From Phenylobacterium sp. (GTDB lineage: Bacteria; Pseudomonadota; Alphaproteobacteria; Caulobacterales; Caulobacteraceae): DNA of 64,000 bases. The notes below the pieces were generated by a model. The model was not told the DNA's origin, searched no databases, and worked only from the letters and a program-made list of their open reading frames with translations. The stretch lies in the NCBI GenBank assembly GCA_020401865.1, contig JADCAS010000004.1, positions 186,001 to 250,000 on the forward strand. The letters run 5' to 3'. This document shows positions 35,989-44,908 of this stretch, piece by piece; the first letter of the stretch is position 1, and each line of letters opens with the position of its first letter. The position numbers were made by a program, and so were the translations under genes.

Positions 35989-36766
35989 GGTCCGGGGCTG
36001 CGGCGTGCGGTTTCGGATCTGGCCCCTTGGCGGGCGGGGGGGCCTGGGAAACAAAGGCCAGGGCGGCGCTCGCCACCCCCGGAGGCGGGTTCTTCACGAT
36101 GACCGAGAAGTAGCGGTTATCCAGGGCCGGCAGGACATCCACGGGCCTGGACACCAGTCGGGACAGGGGCGCGCCGCTGGAGTCGACGAGAGTGATCTGG
36201 AGCGGCGCGGCGGGGGTCGCATCATCGCGCTCATTACGGATCCGTCCGGAAATCCCCAGCACCGCCTGCCCATTCTGCACCGCAGGGGTAAGGCGCACCT
36301 GTTCGATCGCCAGACCGACCCCGTTCACCGACATGCCAGTCGCTGCATAGAGGGCCGCCGTCTTGGGCCAGACCTGGACAATCTGGGTCCGGAAGAGGGC
36401 GGCCCCCAGGGCAAGAAGGGCCAGGAAGGCGGCGAGGCCGGCCCAGATCAGAGGCGGCGACGGGCTACGCCCGTCCGCCTTCTGGGCGACAGGTGGGATC
36501 ACCGGTTCCACATCAGGGAAGGCCTCTACGACCTCCGGAGGGTCAGGCGGGGGCGGCTCAGGCGGTGGCGGGGGCGGTGGCGGCGGTGGTGGCGGGGGTG
36601 GGGGTGGGCCAGCCGAGGCCCCCCGAGACGGCTCGACCTGACTGTCTTCGGGGTAGGCGATCCACTTGTGGTTGCACGAAACGCAGCGCACGTTCCGCCC
36701 CTCGGCCGGAATCGAATTCGCCTTCACAGCGTATCGTGCAGTGCAGTTCGGGCAGGTCAGGATCAT
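35981..36766 (-). CDS. MJ0042-type zinc-ribbon membrane protein (DUF3426)
   Basis: 261 residues. N-terminal zinc ribbon with CPNC (Cys5, Cys8) and CVSC (Cys28, Cys31). Then a run of 16 consecutive prolines (about residues 55-70) and a further Pro-rich stretch, one membrane helix (about residues 108-130, LIWAGLAAFLALLALGAALF), and a periplasmic DUF3426 beta-domain. Members occur next to ftsE in many alphaproteobacteria; the function is unsettled. The poly-Pro stretch should need elongation factor P to translate. It is divergent from ftsE. Confidence 0.85.
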   Translation of the reverse strand: MILTCPNCTARYAVKANSIPAEGRNVRCVSCNHKWIAYPEDSQVEPSRGASAGPPPPPPPPPPPPPPPPEPPPPDPPEVVEAFPDVEPVIPPVAQKADGRSPSPPLIWAGLAAFLALLALGAALFRTQIVQVWPKTAALYAATGMSVNGVGLAIEQVRLTPAVQNGQAVLGISGRIRNERDDATPAAPLQITLVDSSGAPLSRLVSRPVDVLPALDNRYFSVIVKNPPPGVASAALAFVSQAPPPAKGPDPKPHAAAPDHD

Positions 36767-36944
36767 GCTTCAGTGGGCCGGGCCGTCGTTCTTCGCCCCT
36801 CTTCGGAGCTGAGTGCGAAACACATATATCAGCAAGGTTAACAGATGACAGCCCGACGGGACGCCCCGGCGGCAGGAGGGCCGGGATGCACGAGTCCGGT
36901 CAGCATGTGCTACAGTGGTTTTCTCAGACTTCATATGACCCTGC

Positions 36945-37649
36945 ATGGATCCGTTGTCCGACCCCGACCTTTCCCAAGGGACTACCTCAGCTCTGCGTCT
37001 CAGCGGGGTGGCCGCGCCGCGCCGCGCCGGGACGAGCGGACTGGAGGGGGTGGACCTCGAGGTCGCCCAAGGCGATTTCCTTCTGGTGCATGGTGAGGCC
37101 GGGGCAGGGAAGAGCCTCCTGATGAGCCTGGCCGGACTGGCCGTCAGGCCTGCGGCTGGCCGCATTGAGGTTCTTGGACTGAATCCCTGGCGTCTGGCGA
37201 CGGCAGGCCGGGCGAGGCTGAGGCGCCGGATGGGGCTGGTCTTCCAGGACCTCAACCTGATCGAGGGGATGACCGTCGCCGAGAACGCCGGCCTGCCGAT
37301 GCGGATCGCCGGCATCCGGCCGGACACCTATCGCAGAGACGTGGCCGAGTTGCTCGACTGGATGGGACTCGGCGACAAGGCCGGCGCCTTCCCGGAGGAT
37401 CTCGACCATGACCAGAGGCAGCGCCTGGCGGTGGCCCGGGCTGTGGCTGGCCGGCCCGAGGTCATCCTGGCCGATGAGCCTGTGGGCTGGATGGGGCCGG
37501 AGGCTGCAGGTCGGGTGCTTCGCCTCCTCCTGCAACTGAACCGGCAGGGGGTAACCCTGGTGGTGGCCAGCCGAAACCCGGACCTTGCCCCGGCGCGGCG
37601 GCGCCTGGCGCTGGTCGGGGGCCGCATCCTGCCGGAGGCCGGGACATGA
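36945..37649 (+). CDS. ftsE: FtsE-like cell-division ABC ATPase with decayed ATPase motifs
   Basis: 234 residues. FtsE with FtsX controls peptidoglycan hydrolases at the division site. Walker A GEAGAGKS (residues 50-57) and the Q-loop LVFQDLNLIEGMT (Gln101) are normal, and Asp177/Glu178 are present in VILADEP. But the ABC signature reads LDHDQ at 153-157 where LSGGE is expected, the D-loop reads GWMGPE, and the switch His is Arg210 (VVASRNPD). It may hydrolyse ATP poorly. It is followed by ftsX with a four-base overlap, which supports the identification. Confidence 0.82.
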   Translation: MDPLSDPDLSQGTTSALRLSGVAAPRRAGTSGLEGVDLEVAQGDFLLVHGEAGAGKSLLMSLAGLAVRPAAGRIEVLGLNPWRLATAGRARLRRRMGLVFQDLNLIEGMTVAENAGLPMRIAGIRPDTYRRDVAELLDWMGLGDKAGAFPEDLDHDQRQRLAVARAVAGRPEVILADEPVGWMGPEAAGRVLRLLLQLNRQGVTLVVASRNPDLAPARRRLALVGGRILPEAGT

Positions 37650-38485
37650 TCCGGCGCCATGGACCCCGCCTGGCCGTCTTGGTGATCGCCGCCGCCTTCA
37701 CCGCCCTCGCCGGACTCGTCGGTCAGGCCGGGATGGCGGCCCTTGACCGCACCGAGGGCTGGCGGGCGCGGCTGGCCGGGGAGATGACGGCGGCCATCCG
37801 GCCATCCGACCCCGCCGGCGCCGACGCCGAGACCGTGCGCGCCACCGAAGTCCTGGCCGGGACGGAGGGCGTCGCCGAAGTGCGGGCCCTCGAGCGGACA
37901 CGGGTGGCGGAGCTACTGGCGCCCTGGACGGCGGGCGCCCGCGGCCCGGACCTGGCGACCCTTCCCCGCCTCATTGCTGTGGAGTTGGACGCCCGGAACC
38001 CCGCCCGGCGGCAGGACCTCGCCGAGGCGCTGAACGCCGCAGGCATCGACGCCGTGGTGGACGACCACCAGGGCTGGCGGCGAACGGCGGCGGACTTCCG
38101 GCATAGCGCCGCCGTCGGACTGCTCGCGGCCCTTATGCTCTGCGCCTCTGGACTGGCGGCCATAGGCGCCCTCGCAGCCGACCAGGATTTCGCCCTGAGG
38201 CGGGCTGCGCTCCGGACCCGGATTCAACTGGGCGATACGCCCCTGGCCTGCCTCCTGTCCGGGGTGGGGCCCGCCGCCCGCGACCTGGCGGCGGGAGCGC
38301 TGGTGGGCGGTCTGGGGGCGGCCGGCCTGGGGGTCCTGTCCGGCCTGATCACCTCCGGAATCTCAACCGCGGACCTCATCGCCCTCACGTGGCGGCTGGC
38401 CAGCCTGGTCGCTGCGGCGAGCCTGATCGCCATCGTCTGCGCCCTGGCCACCGCGGCGCGCCGGATTCAGGAGTTGGACCCTTGA
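37646..38485 (+). CDS. ftsX: FtsX-like cell-division permease
   Basis: 279 residues. N-terminal membrane helix (about 9-30), a periplasmic domain of about 110 residues (VRATEVLAGTEGVAEVRALE), then three C-terminal helices with the FtsX-type segment RHSAAVGLLAALMLCASGL. Forms the membrane half of FtsEX. Overlaps ftsE (ATGA) and the next gene (TTGA), so the four genes to plsC form a tight operon. Confidence 0.85.
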   Translation: MIRRHGPRLAVLVIAAAFTALAGLVGQAGMAALDRTEGWRARLAGEMTAAIRPSDPAGADAETVRATEVLAGTEGVAEVRALERTRVAELLAPWTAGARGPDLATLPRLIAVELDARNPARRQDLAEALNAAGIDAVVDDHQGWRRTAADFRHSAAVGLLAALMLCASGLAAIGALAADQDFALRRAALRTRIQLGDTPLACLLSGVGPAARDLAAGALVGGLGAAGLGVLSGLITSGISTADLIALTWRLASLVAAASLIAIVCALATAARRIQELDP

Positions 38486-39099
38486 GGATCCTGGCTGGCC
38501 TCCTCGTGATCGGGCTGATCTGGACCGCGGGCCTCTTTGCCTTCGCCGACCGGTTGAGCCGACTGACTCCCGCGCCCCTCCCGGAGGCGGCGGATGGCGT
38601 GGTGGTGCTCACGGGTCCGGGCTCGAACGCCCGGCTTGACGCGGGCATGGCGGTCCTGGAGGCGGGCCTGGCCCGCCGGCTCCTGGTCTCGGGCGTCAAC
38701 CGCGAGGCGAGCCGCGAGGATATCCGCCTTGTCAGCAAGGCTGCGCGGCGGCTCTACGACTGCTGCGTGGACCTGGGTTTCACCGCCGCCGACACTCTGG
38801 GCAACGCGAGGGAAACAGCGGAATGGGCCCGCGCCATGCGGTTCCGGAGCCTGATCATCGTGACGGCGGACTTTCATATGCCCCGGGCGATGCTGGAGTT
38901 GAAGACGGCGCTGCCAGACCTGGAGCTGAGGTCCTACGCCGCCGCGACCCCGGCGCTGGACGCAAGGCGCTGGCGCGAGACCCGCAGCGGCGCCCGATTG
39001 ATGATCCTTGAGTACTCGAAGTACATGGCCGTCCTGGCCCGGGAGACAATCCGCAGCCTGAAACCTGGGGGCGACGCCCCGCGCAAGGAGCCGCCTTGA
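38482..39099 (+). CDS. YdcF/DUF218-family membrane-anchored protein
   Basis: 205 residues starting at TTG inside the ftsX stop (TTGA). One N-terminal membrane helix (ILAGLLVIGLIWTAGLFAF), then the DUF218 domain: GVVVLTGPGSNARLDAGM, LLVSGVN, ADTLGNARETAEWA, IIVTADFHMPRAMLEL. Relatives include SanA/ElyC, envelope-related proteins. Located between ftsX and plsC, so an envelope role is likely; the reaction is unknown. The TTG start gives the correct N-terminal helix and fits the overlap. Confidence 0.8.
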   Translation: MRILAGLLVIGLIWTAGLFAFADRLSRLTPAPLPEAADGVVVLTGPGSNARLDAGMAVLEAGLARRLLVSGVNREASREDIRLVSKAARRLYDCCVDLGFTAADTLGNARETAEWARAMRFRSLIIVTADFHMPRAMLELKTALPDLELRSYAAATPALDARRWRETRSGARLMILEYSKYMAVLARETIRSLKPGGDAPRKEPP

Positions 39100-39812
39100 T
39101 CCTTTTCCGTTCGTTCCTCTTTGCAATCGTCTTTTATGTCTGGTCTGCAGTTTACGCGATCGCCCTGATCCCGGTGCTCGCCGCTCCGCGGAGCTGGCTT
39201 CTGGCCGGCATGCGGTTCTGGAGCCGCTCGGTGAACAGCCTGCTTTGGGTCATCTGCAGGATCCGGGTGGAGATTCGGGGAAAGGAGCACGTACCGTCTG
39301 CGGACGTCCTGATCGCCTCCAAGCACCAGACCATGTTCGACGTCTTCGTTCAGTTCGGCGTGCTGAAGGGCGCGCTGTTCGTGCTGAAGAAGGAGCTGAT
39401 GATCATCCCGATCTTCGGCTGGATCGCCTTGAGAATTGGCTCGATCGTCGTCGATCGGGATGGCCAGGCAACGGCCTTGAGAGACATGGTGCGCCGCGCC
39501 CAGGAGCAATTCCGCCTGGGCGACCGCCAGCTCGTGATCTTCCCGGAGGGAACCCGCAAAACCCCCGGCGCCCCGCCCGACTACAAACCTGGCGTGGCGG
39601 GCCTCTACCGCGAGCTTGGCGTGGCGGTGCATCCCGTGGCCACCAATGCCGGTGTCCACTGGCCCGCACGCGGATTCCTGCGGCGACCCGGCGTGATCGT
39701 CTATGAATTCCTGGAACCCATCCCACCTGGCCTGAAGCGGGCCGAGTTCATGCGCCTGCTGGAGGAGAGGATCGAGACCGCCACGAACCGGCTTCTGGCC
39801 GATGGCCTCTAG
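39096..39812 (+). CDS. plsC: 1-acyl-sn-glycerol-3-phosphate acyltransferase
   Basis: 238 residues, starting at TTG within the previous gene's stop (TTGA), with AAGGAG upstream. PlsC acylates lysophosphatidic acid to phosphatidic acid at the inner membrane. Motif I is KHQTMFD (HxxxxD), motif III is VIFPEGTRKTPG, and VHWPARGF lies in motif IV. Two N-terminal hydrophobic segments precede. Last gene of the ftsE operon. No convincing terminator follows; 39813-39969 holds only a small GCAGGC/GCCTGC hairpin. Confidence 0.93.
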   Translation: MILFRSFLFAIVFYVWSAVYAIALIPVLAAPRSWLLAGMRFWSRSVNSLLWVICRIRVEIRGKEHVPSADVLIASKHQTMFDVFVQFGVLKGALFVLKKELMIIPIFGWIALRIGSIVVDRDGQATALRDMVRRAQEQFRLGDRQLVIFPEGTRKTPGAPPDYKPGVAGLYRELGVAVHPVATNAGVHWPARGFLRRPGVIVYEFLEPIPPGLKRAEFMRLLEERIETATNRLLADGL

Positions 39813-39969
39813 CTGTCAACGCCCTGGCCGCTCGTGATCCGTCGCAAGCGCTGCCGGCGAAGCGAGATTCGCCGCCCAGGCATCCAGGCGCCCGGTCGCT
39901 TCGACGTCGCAGGCCGTCGCCTGCCGGGCGATCGTCACGCCGGGTGAACCACCCTATTGGAAACGACGG

Positions 39970-41271
39970 TCAGACAAGGCCCCCGTCCGGATTCTCGACC
40001 TTCGCAGGACGGGGATTGGCGGCCTTCAGCTGGGGGTTGCTGTAAGCATAGACCAGCATGGCGACCATCAGCACGGCGTTGAGCAGGAAGGGCGCTGACT
40101 GGACGTGCTGGTAGAGGACGACAAAGGCCGGGGCGAGGACAACATTGATCCCGTTCACCGCGGCAATTGCGCCGGCGGCCCGGGCCTGCTCCTCCATCCG
40201 CACGGCCAGGGACGCGCCGACTGTGAAGCCCGGACGCGCCAGTCCGAAGCCCAGACTCGAAATGGCGTAGCCGGCCACGACCCCCCAGTAATCGGGCGCG
40301 GCGGCGACGATGACGTTTCCCAAGGCGGCCACCGCCACACCCCATCTGAGGAGCTGGCGGGGCGTCATCTCGAATCGGGGGATCAGACCCCATTGAGCGA
40401 GCAGGCCCGCCATGGCGCCGAACATCATGGCGATGGCGATGAACCCCTGAGCCGCGGTGGGCGAGACGGCCAGCCTGTCAATGATCAGGAAGCCCAGAGT
40501 CTGGCCCTGGGCCGTCTGGCTGACAGCGACGATGAAGCCGTAGAAAAGAAAGGGGGTGATCCGCGGATCCCGCCACATCGGGGGACCTGACGGAGTCTCT
40601 CCAAGGGAAGGACTTCCTGCGGGTGGCGGCGGGGGACGGTAGCGGCTCTCGGGCAGCCGCCGCCAGACGATCACGAGCATGACGCCGGCCATCAGCGAAA
40701 AGCAGGCCATGGGCCCGGCGAGGCCCAGAAAGGGCAGGACGAAGAGGGGGGCGATGAAAGGGCCGATCACCGTGCCCAGGCTGAAGGCGCCAGCCAGGCC
40801 CGACATGGACTTTGTCCGCTGCTCCTCGGGGGTATGCTCGGCGACATAGGCTTGGGTCGCTGGGTTCGAAGCCGCGCCGAACAGGCCGAACAGGGCCCGC
40901 GCCAGCAGGAACAGGATGAAGATCACCACGGGCGCGGCGAGGTGGTGAAGCCCGGCCGCGACCACAGCTGCGCAGAAGGCCATGGAGACCATGAAACCCG
41001 CCAGGCCGACCATCATCAGTGGTTTGCGCCCATATCGGTCCGACAGGCGCGCCCAGAGAGGCGAGGAGAAGGCCCAGAGGAGGGCAGAGAGGGAGAAGAC
41101 TGCCGCCACCATGGGATCGGGCATGCCGATGGAGCGACCGATGGCGGGCAGCACTGAGATCATGCCGGTATTGCCCATGGCCGTGACCATCGAGACCGCG
41201 AAGATGATGGCGAAGGTGGACCGCGGGAGGCCGCTCGGACTGCTGGAGGCGGGAGGGGAGTCGCTGGACAT
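39970..41271 (-). CDS. MFS transporter (DHA1-like)
   Basis: 433 residues with 12 predicted helices. The loop 2-3 motif is PLWARLSDRYGRKPLMMVGL, and GLFGAASNPATQAYVAEHTP and SLGTVIGPFIAPLF fit drug-efflux MFS proteins. A Pro-rich central loop (YRPPPPPAGSPSLGE) separates the halves. Substrate unknown. It has only moderate similarity in layout to the MFS protein at 20 kb. Start MSSDSPP at 41271 was chosen; an earlier in-frame Met exists at 41307. It is divergent from motA. Confidence 0.85.
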   Translation of the reverse strand: MSSDSPPASSSPSGLPRSTFAIIFAVSMVTAMGNTGMISVLPAIGRSIGMPDPMVAAVFSLSALLWAFSSPLWARLSDRYGRKPLMMVGLAGFMVSMAFCAAVVAAGLHHLAAPVVIFILFLLARALFGLFGAASNPATQAYVAEHTPEEQRTKSMSGLAGAFSLGTVIGPFIAPLFVLPFLGLAGPMACFSLMAGVMLVIVWRRLPESRYRPPPPPAGSPSLGETPSGPPMWRDPRITPFLFYGFIVAVSQTAQGQTLGFLIIDRLAVSPTAAQGFIAIAMMFGAMAGLLAQWGLIPRFEMTPRQLLRWGVAVAALGNVIVAAAPDYWGVVAGYAISSLGFGLARPGFTVGASLAVRMEEQARAAGAIAAVNGINVVLAPAFVVLYQHVQSAPFLLNAVLMVAMLVYAYSNPQLKAANPRPAKVENPDGGLV

Positions 41272-41380
41272 GGGCACCTGATAGGTCTGCGCCGTATCCG
41301 GCGCCACCCCGGATCATGATCACCGGACGTTAAGCATTCCGGCATTAAGCAGGGAGAAGATTCCACCGGACGCCGTTCAC

Positions 41381-42250
41381 ATGTTCCAGATCATCGGCAT
41401 TGTCCTGCTCTTCGTCTGCGTCTTCGGCGTCTACATCGTTCATGGCGGCAGGATGGACGTGGTGATCGCCGCGGCCCCCTTCGAGCTGGCGACCATCTTC
41501 GGCGCCGGCATCGCAGCCCTTCTGATCGGCAACTCGCCGACCGTGATCAAGGGCGTCGCCTCGGGCATGGGCAAGATCTTTTCCGGGCCGAAGTGGAAGG
41601 CGTCGGACTACAAGGATCTTCTGTCCCTGCTGTTCCTGCTGACCAAAACCATGAAGGCCAAGGGGGTGATCGCCCTTGAAAGCCATATCGAGAATCCAAA
41701 GGACTCCACCCTCTTCAACCGCTTCCCCAAGATCTTGAAGGACCACTTCGCGGTCGACTTCATCTGCGACACCCTGCGGATGATGACCATGAACCTGGAA
41801 GATCCCCACCAGGTGGAGGATGCGATGGAGAAGCAGCTCGAAAAGCACCACCATGAAGCGCTGGGCCCGGCCCACGCCCTCCAGAACATGGCGGACGCCC
41901 TGCCCGCCCTGGGGATCGTCGCCGCCGTTCTCGGGGTCATCAAGACCATGGCCTCGATTACCGAGCCGCCAGCCGTGCTTGGGGGCATGATCGGCAGCGC
42001 CCTCGTCGGCACCTTCCTCGGCGTGTTTCTCGCCTATGGGCTGATCGGCCCCTTCGCGGTCCGACTGAACGCCATCGTCGAGGAGGAGTCCGCCTTCTAC
42101 AAGATCATACAGTCGGTTCTGGTCGCCCACCTTCATGGCAACGCCGCCCAGATCTCGGTTGAGATCGGGCGCGGCAATGTTCCCACCCTGACCCAGCCGA
42201 CCTTCTCGGAACTGGAAGAGGCTCTGCAGGGAATTCCGCCCCTGGCCTGA
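41381..42250 (+). CDS. motA: Flagellar motor stator protein MotA
   Basis: 289 residues, full length, four membrane helices. Characteristic regions: FQIIGIVLLFVCVFGVYIVHGG at the N-terminus, FELATIFGAGIAALLIGNSP, cytoplasmic loop with DSTLFNRFPKILKDHF and RMMTMNLEDPHQVEDAME, ADALPALGIVAAVLGVIKTM, and GTFLGVFLAYGLIGPFA. With MotB it forms the proton-driven stator. motB is not adjacent, as is usual in Caulobacter. Its upstream region has a repeat TTAAGCATTCCGGCATTAAGC of unknown meaning. Confidence 0.96.
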   Translation: MFQIIGIVLLFVCVFGVYIVHGGRMDVVIAAAPFELATIFGAGIAALLIGNSPTVIKGVASGMGKIFSGPKWKASDYKDLLSLLFLLTKTMKAKGVIALESHIENPKDSTLFNRFPKILKDHFAVDFICDTLRMMTMNLEDPHQVEDAMEKQLEKHHHEALGPAHALQNMADALPALGIVAAVLGVIKTMASITEPPAVLGGMIGSALVGTFLGVFLAYGLIGPFAVRLNAIVEEESAFYKIIQSVLVAHLHGNAAQISVEIGRGNVPTLTQPTFSELEEALQGIPPLA

Positions 42251-42260
42251 CGCCTCGCAC

Positions 42261-43334
42261 CTAGAGCGGAAACACCCGGTTCACATGCCCCATCTTGCGG
42301 CCGGCCCTCGCTTCGCGCTTGCCATAGAGGTGAAGGCGGGCGTTCGGCTCCGCCACGATGGCTGGCCATTGCAGGACGTCTTCGCCGAGCAGGTTCTCCA
42401 TCTCGACCCGGGCCCGTGCGTCGACGGCGCCGAGGGGCCAGCCGGCGATGGCCCTGACGTGCTGCTCGAACTGGTCGACCGTGGTCCCGTCCTGGGTCCA
42501 GTGACCGCTGTTGTGCACCCGGGGTGCGATCTCGTTGACCAGGAGGCTGCCGTCCTGCAGCTCAAAGAGCTCGATCCCGATGACGCCTACATAGTCCAAA
42601 CCCGCGAGGACCTTCCGAGAGATATCCTCAGCCTCCAGGGCGCGGGCTGGCTCTAGCCGAGCCGGAGCTGAAGACCGGCGCAGAATCCCATCCTGATGAA
42701 TGTTCTCCGCAAGGGGAAATGCCGCCATCGCGCCATCCCAGCTTCGCGCCGCGATGATGGAGAGTTCCCGCCGGAAGGCCGCAGGCGCCTCGACGATGAC
42801 CGGGCGCGAGCCAAGGGACCTAAACACGCCAGCGGCGTCTTCGGCCGAGGCCGCCCAGGCCTGGCCCTTGCCGTCGTAGCCATCGCGCCGGGTCTTGATA
42901 AGCACCCGTCCCCCCAGGGCGGTGGCGGCCTCAGCTGCTTCCTGTTCCGTAGAGGCCGGCCGGAAGTCCACGGTGGGCGCCCCCGCCGCGTTGAGGAAGG
43001 TCTTTTCCTCCACCCGGTCCTGGGCCGTGGACAGGGCCCGCGGACCCGGCGCCACGCGGGCTCCGCGGGCGAGGAGGATCTCCAGTGCGCTGGCGGGGAC
43101 GTTCTCGAACTCCACGGTCACCACGCTACAGGCGCCCGCCAGCGCCTCAAGGGCGGCAGGGTCATCGTAGTTGGCGAGAAGGTGACGGGCGCAGACGCGG
43201 GAGGCCGGGCAGTCCGGTTCAGGATCGAGCACCGCCACGTCGAAGCCCAGGCGTGCGGCGGCGGCCGCCAGCATCCGGCCGAGCTGTCCCCCGCCCAGAA
43301 TGCCGATGGTCGATCCGGGGGGAAGCGGCGTCAC
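42261..43334 (-). CDS. purK: 5-(carboxyamino)imidazole ribonucleotide synthase
   Basis: 357 residues, ATP-grasp enzyme. TIGILGGGQLGRMLAAAAA is the N-terminal loop; EFENVPASALEIL, TRRDGYDGKGQAW and LLVNEIAPRVHNSGHWT are PurK signatures. It makes N5-CAIR from AIR, bicarbonate and ATP for purine synthesis. The GTG start at 43334 has an AGGG site and lies 7 bases after the purE stop. Convergent with motA, 10 bases between stops. Confidence 0.96.
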   Translation of the reverse strand: MTPLPPGSTIGILGGGQLGRMLAAAAARLGFDVAVLDPEPDCPASRVCARHLLANYDDPAALEALAGACSVVTVEFENVPASALEILLARGARVAPGPRALSTAQDRVEEKTFLNAAGAPTVDFRPASTEQEAAEAATALGGRVLIKTRRDGYDGKGQAWAASAEDAAGVFRSLGSRPVIVEAPAAFRRELSIIAARSWDGAMAAFPLAENIHQDGILRRSSAPARLEPARALEAEDISRKVLAGLDYVGVIGIELFELQDGSLLVNEIAPRVHNSGHWTQDGTTVDQFEQHVRAIAGWPLGAVDARARVEMENLLGEDVLQWPAIVAEPNARLHLYGKREARAGRKMGHVNRVFPL

Positions 43335-43341
43335 AGAACCC

Positions 43342-43836
43342 TCAGTCGTCGGCGACCGTGACGGCGACGGAGGCGGTCTGGGCGTCCCGCCAGGCCGCCA
43401 GGCGCTGAGCCTGCGACTCATCGCCAAGGGACAGGATCTGGGCCGCCAGCAGGCCGGCGTTGCGCGCGCCCGCCTCGCCAATGGCCAGGGTCGCCACCGG
43501 CACCCCGGCGGGCATCTGCACAATGGACAGCAGGCTGTCCATGCCCTTCAGGGCCTTGGACTCGACCGGAACCCCGAGGACCGGAAGGTCTGTCAGGGCC
43601 GCCGTCATGCCCGGCAAGTGGGCTGCGCCGCTGGCTCCGGCGATGATGACCCTGACCCCGGCGGCCCGTGCGCCCCTGGCGAATTCGACCATCCGAAGCG
43701 GCGTCCGGTGCGCCGAGATGACCCGCGCCTCCCAGGGAACGCCAAGGGCGTCGAGCATATCGGCGGCGCCTTTCATGGTCGGCCAATCCGAGCGGCTGCC
43801 CATGATGATGGCGACGGGCGCGGCGGCAACACTCAT
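43342..43836 (-). CDS. purE: N5-carboxyaminoimidazole ribonucleotide mutase
   Basis: 164 residues. [20 protein letters not shown] and [15 protein letters not shown] hold the catalytic Ser/Asp/His; [17 protein letters not shown] and [20 protein letters not shown] complete the PurE signature. It converts N5-CAIR, the PurK product, to CAIR. First gene of purEK; the promoter is at 43866-43893. Confidence 0.97.
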   Translation of the reverse strand: MSVAAAPVAIIMGSRSDWPTMKGAADMLDALGVPWEARVISAHRTPLRMVEFARGARAAGVRVIIAGASGAAHLPGMTAALTDLPVLGVPVESKALKGMDSLLSIVQMPAGVPVATLAIGEAGARNAGLLAAQILSLGDESQAQRLAAWRDAQTASVAVTVADD

Positions 43837-43865
43837 TCAAAGGCCCCCTGGCGGCGAGGCGCGGG

Positions 43866-43893
43866 AGAATAGGCCCCTCCTTCCTTGGGTCAA
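43866..43893 (-). promoter_or_regulatory. purEK promoter
   Basis: On the minus strand TTGACC (43888-43893) and TATTCT (43866-43871) are separated by 16 bp, 30 bp ahead of the purE start. No PurR-type operator was recognised. Confidence 0.55.
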
Positions 43894-43944
43894 CACACCG
43901 TGCGTAAAATGTTAACGTCATGGGAGATTCGCGGGTTCTGTCGC

Positions 43945-44667
43945 ATGGCGCTCAAGGTCACAGGGACGAGAAACCAGCCGTTCTCCGACATCCGGAGACG
44001 CGCGCTGGCCGAGGCCGGCGCCAGGGCCGCGGGAGGCAGATCCGCGCGGCCGGATGAAACCGCCTTCCTAGGCCTTTCCGAGGCGGAACTCACCCCGGCG
44101 GTCCAGGGCGCCATCTGGACGCTCCTTACGGAGATCGATGACCTCAGGCAGGAGGTCGCACGGTTGAAGGCCCAGCTTAGCCGGATCGAGGCCCTGGCGG
44201 ATCAGGATCCCTTGGTCCCGGTCCTCAACCGCCGCGCCCTGATGAGGGAGCTCGACCGGATCCGAACCTTCAGCCATCGTTATGGATCTCCCGCCGCCCT
44301 GATCTATTTTGACCTGGACGACTTCAAGAGCGTGAACGACAGCTTCGGTCACCCGGCGGGGGACCTCGCCTTGAGGGCTGTGGCGGAACGGCTCACGACC
44401 CAGGCGGCTGACACCGACCTCGTGGCTCGGGTCGGGGGGGACGAGTTCGCTGTGGTCCTGACCCAGGCCAGCCTGCCGGTCGCCGAAATCCGCGCCCGCA
44501 ACCTCGCCCGCAACCTCGAGGCCAACCCGATCCAGTTCGGCGAATGGTCAGCTCCGATCCACGTCTCCTATGGCGTCAGCGAGATCACGCCGGACCTGGA
44601 GAGCGAGGAGATTCTGGCCCGTGCCGACGCGGACATGTACGCCCGCCGCCAGAAACGCCGCACCTGA
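43945..44667 (+). CDS. GGDEF-domain diguanylate cyclase without I-site
   Basis: 240 residues, soluble. Residues 60-85 form a short coiled coil (IDDLRQEVARLKAQLSRIE). The GGDEF domain starts DQDPLVPVLNRRALMREL, with YFDLDDFKSVNDSFGHPAGD, and RVGGDEF at 162-168, so the catalytic loop is intact. The RxxD inhibitory site would need Arg at 155, but Ala155 is there (Asp158 retained). It likely makes cyclic di-GMP without product inhibition. The size and N-terminal layout resemble Caulobacter DgcB. Start at 43945 was chosen over an upstream Met within a less coding-like segment. Confidence 0.87.
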   Translation: MALKVTGTRNQPFSDIRRRALAEAGARAAGGRSARPDETAFLGLSEAELTPAVQGAIWTLLTEIDDLRQEVARLKAQLSRIEALADQDPLVPVLNRRALMRELDRIRTFSHRYGSPAALIYFDLDDFKSVNDSFGHPAGDLALRAVAERLTTQAADTDLVARVGGDEFAVVLTQASLPVAEIRARNLARNLEANPIQFGEWSAPIHVSYGVSEITPDLESEEILARADADMYARRQKRRT

Positions 44668-44689
44668 GGAGTCGGCGCATGTCGCCACT

Positions 44690-44908
44690 TCAGGCAATGA
44701 TGTCGGGGGTCAGCTGATCCTTCAGCTGCTGGATCTCATCCTTGAGCGCCAGCTTCTTCCGTTTCAGTCGGCCGATCACCATCATGTCGGGTACTGGCGA
44801 CAGGCCAATGGCCTGGATGGCGACCTCCAGGTCGTTGTGATCCAGCTGGAGCTCCGCCAGCCGGCGACGGATTTCGGCTTCCTCGGCGGGTTCTGGAGTC
44901 CGGTTCAA
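44690..44908 (-). CDS. DUF465 (YdcH-type) small coiled-coil protein
   Basis: 72 residues starting at TTG with a strong GGAGG site six bases upstream, which decides the start over the open frame beginning at 44998. Two-helix hairpin: RRRLAELQLDHNDLEVAIQA and GRLKRKKLALKDEIQQLKDQ, the DUF465 signature (D...L...LKKxKLxLKDEI). Function is unknown in general. A related DUF465 gene lies divergently at 45095. Confidence 0.82.
   Translation of the reverse strand: MNRTPEPAEEAEIRRRLAELQLDHNDLEVAIQAIGLSPVPDMMVIGRLKRKKLALKDEIQQLKDQLTPDIIA

Noticed and set aside
41325..41365. TTAA pairs ahead of motA as a CtrA site
   Set aside because: The two TTAA halves are 11 bases apart, not the 7 expected for a CtrA box.
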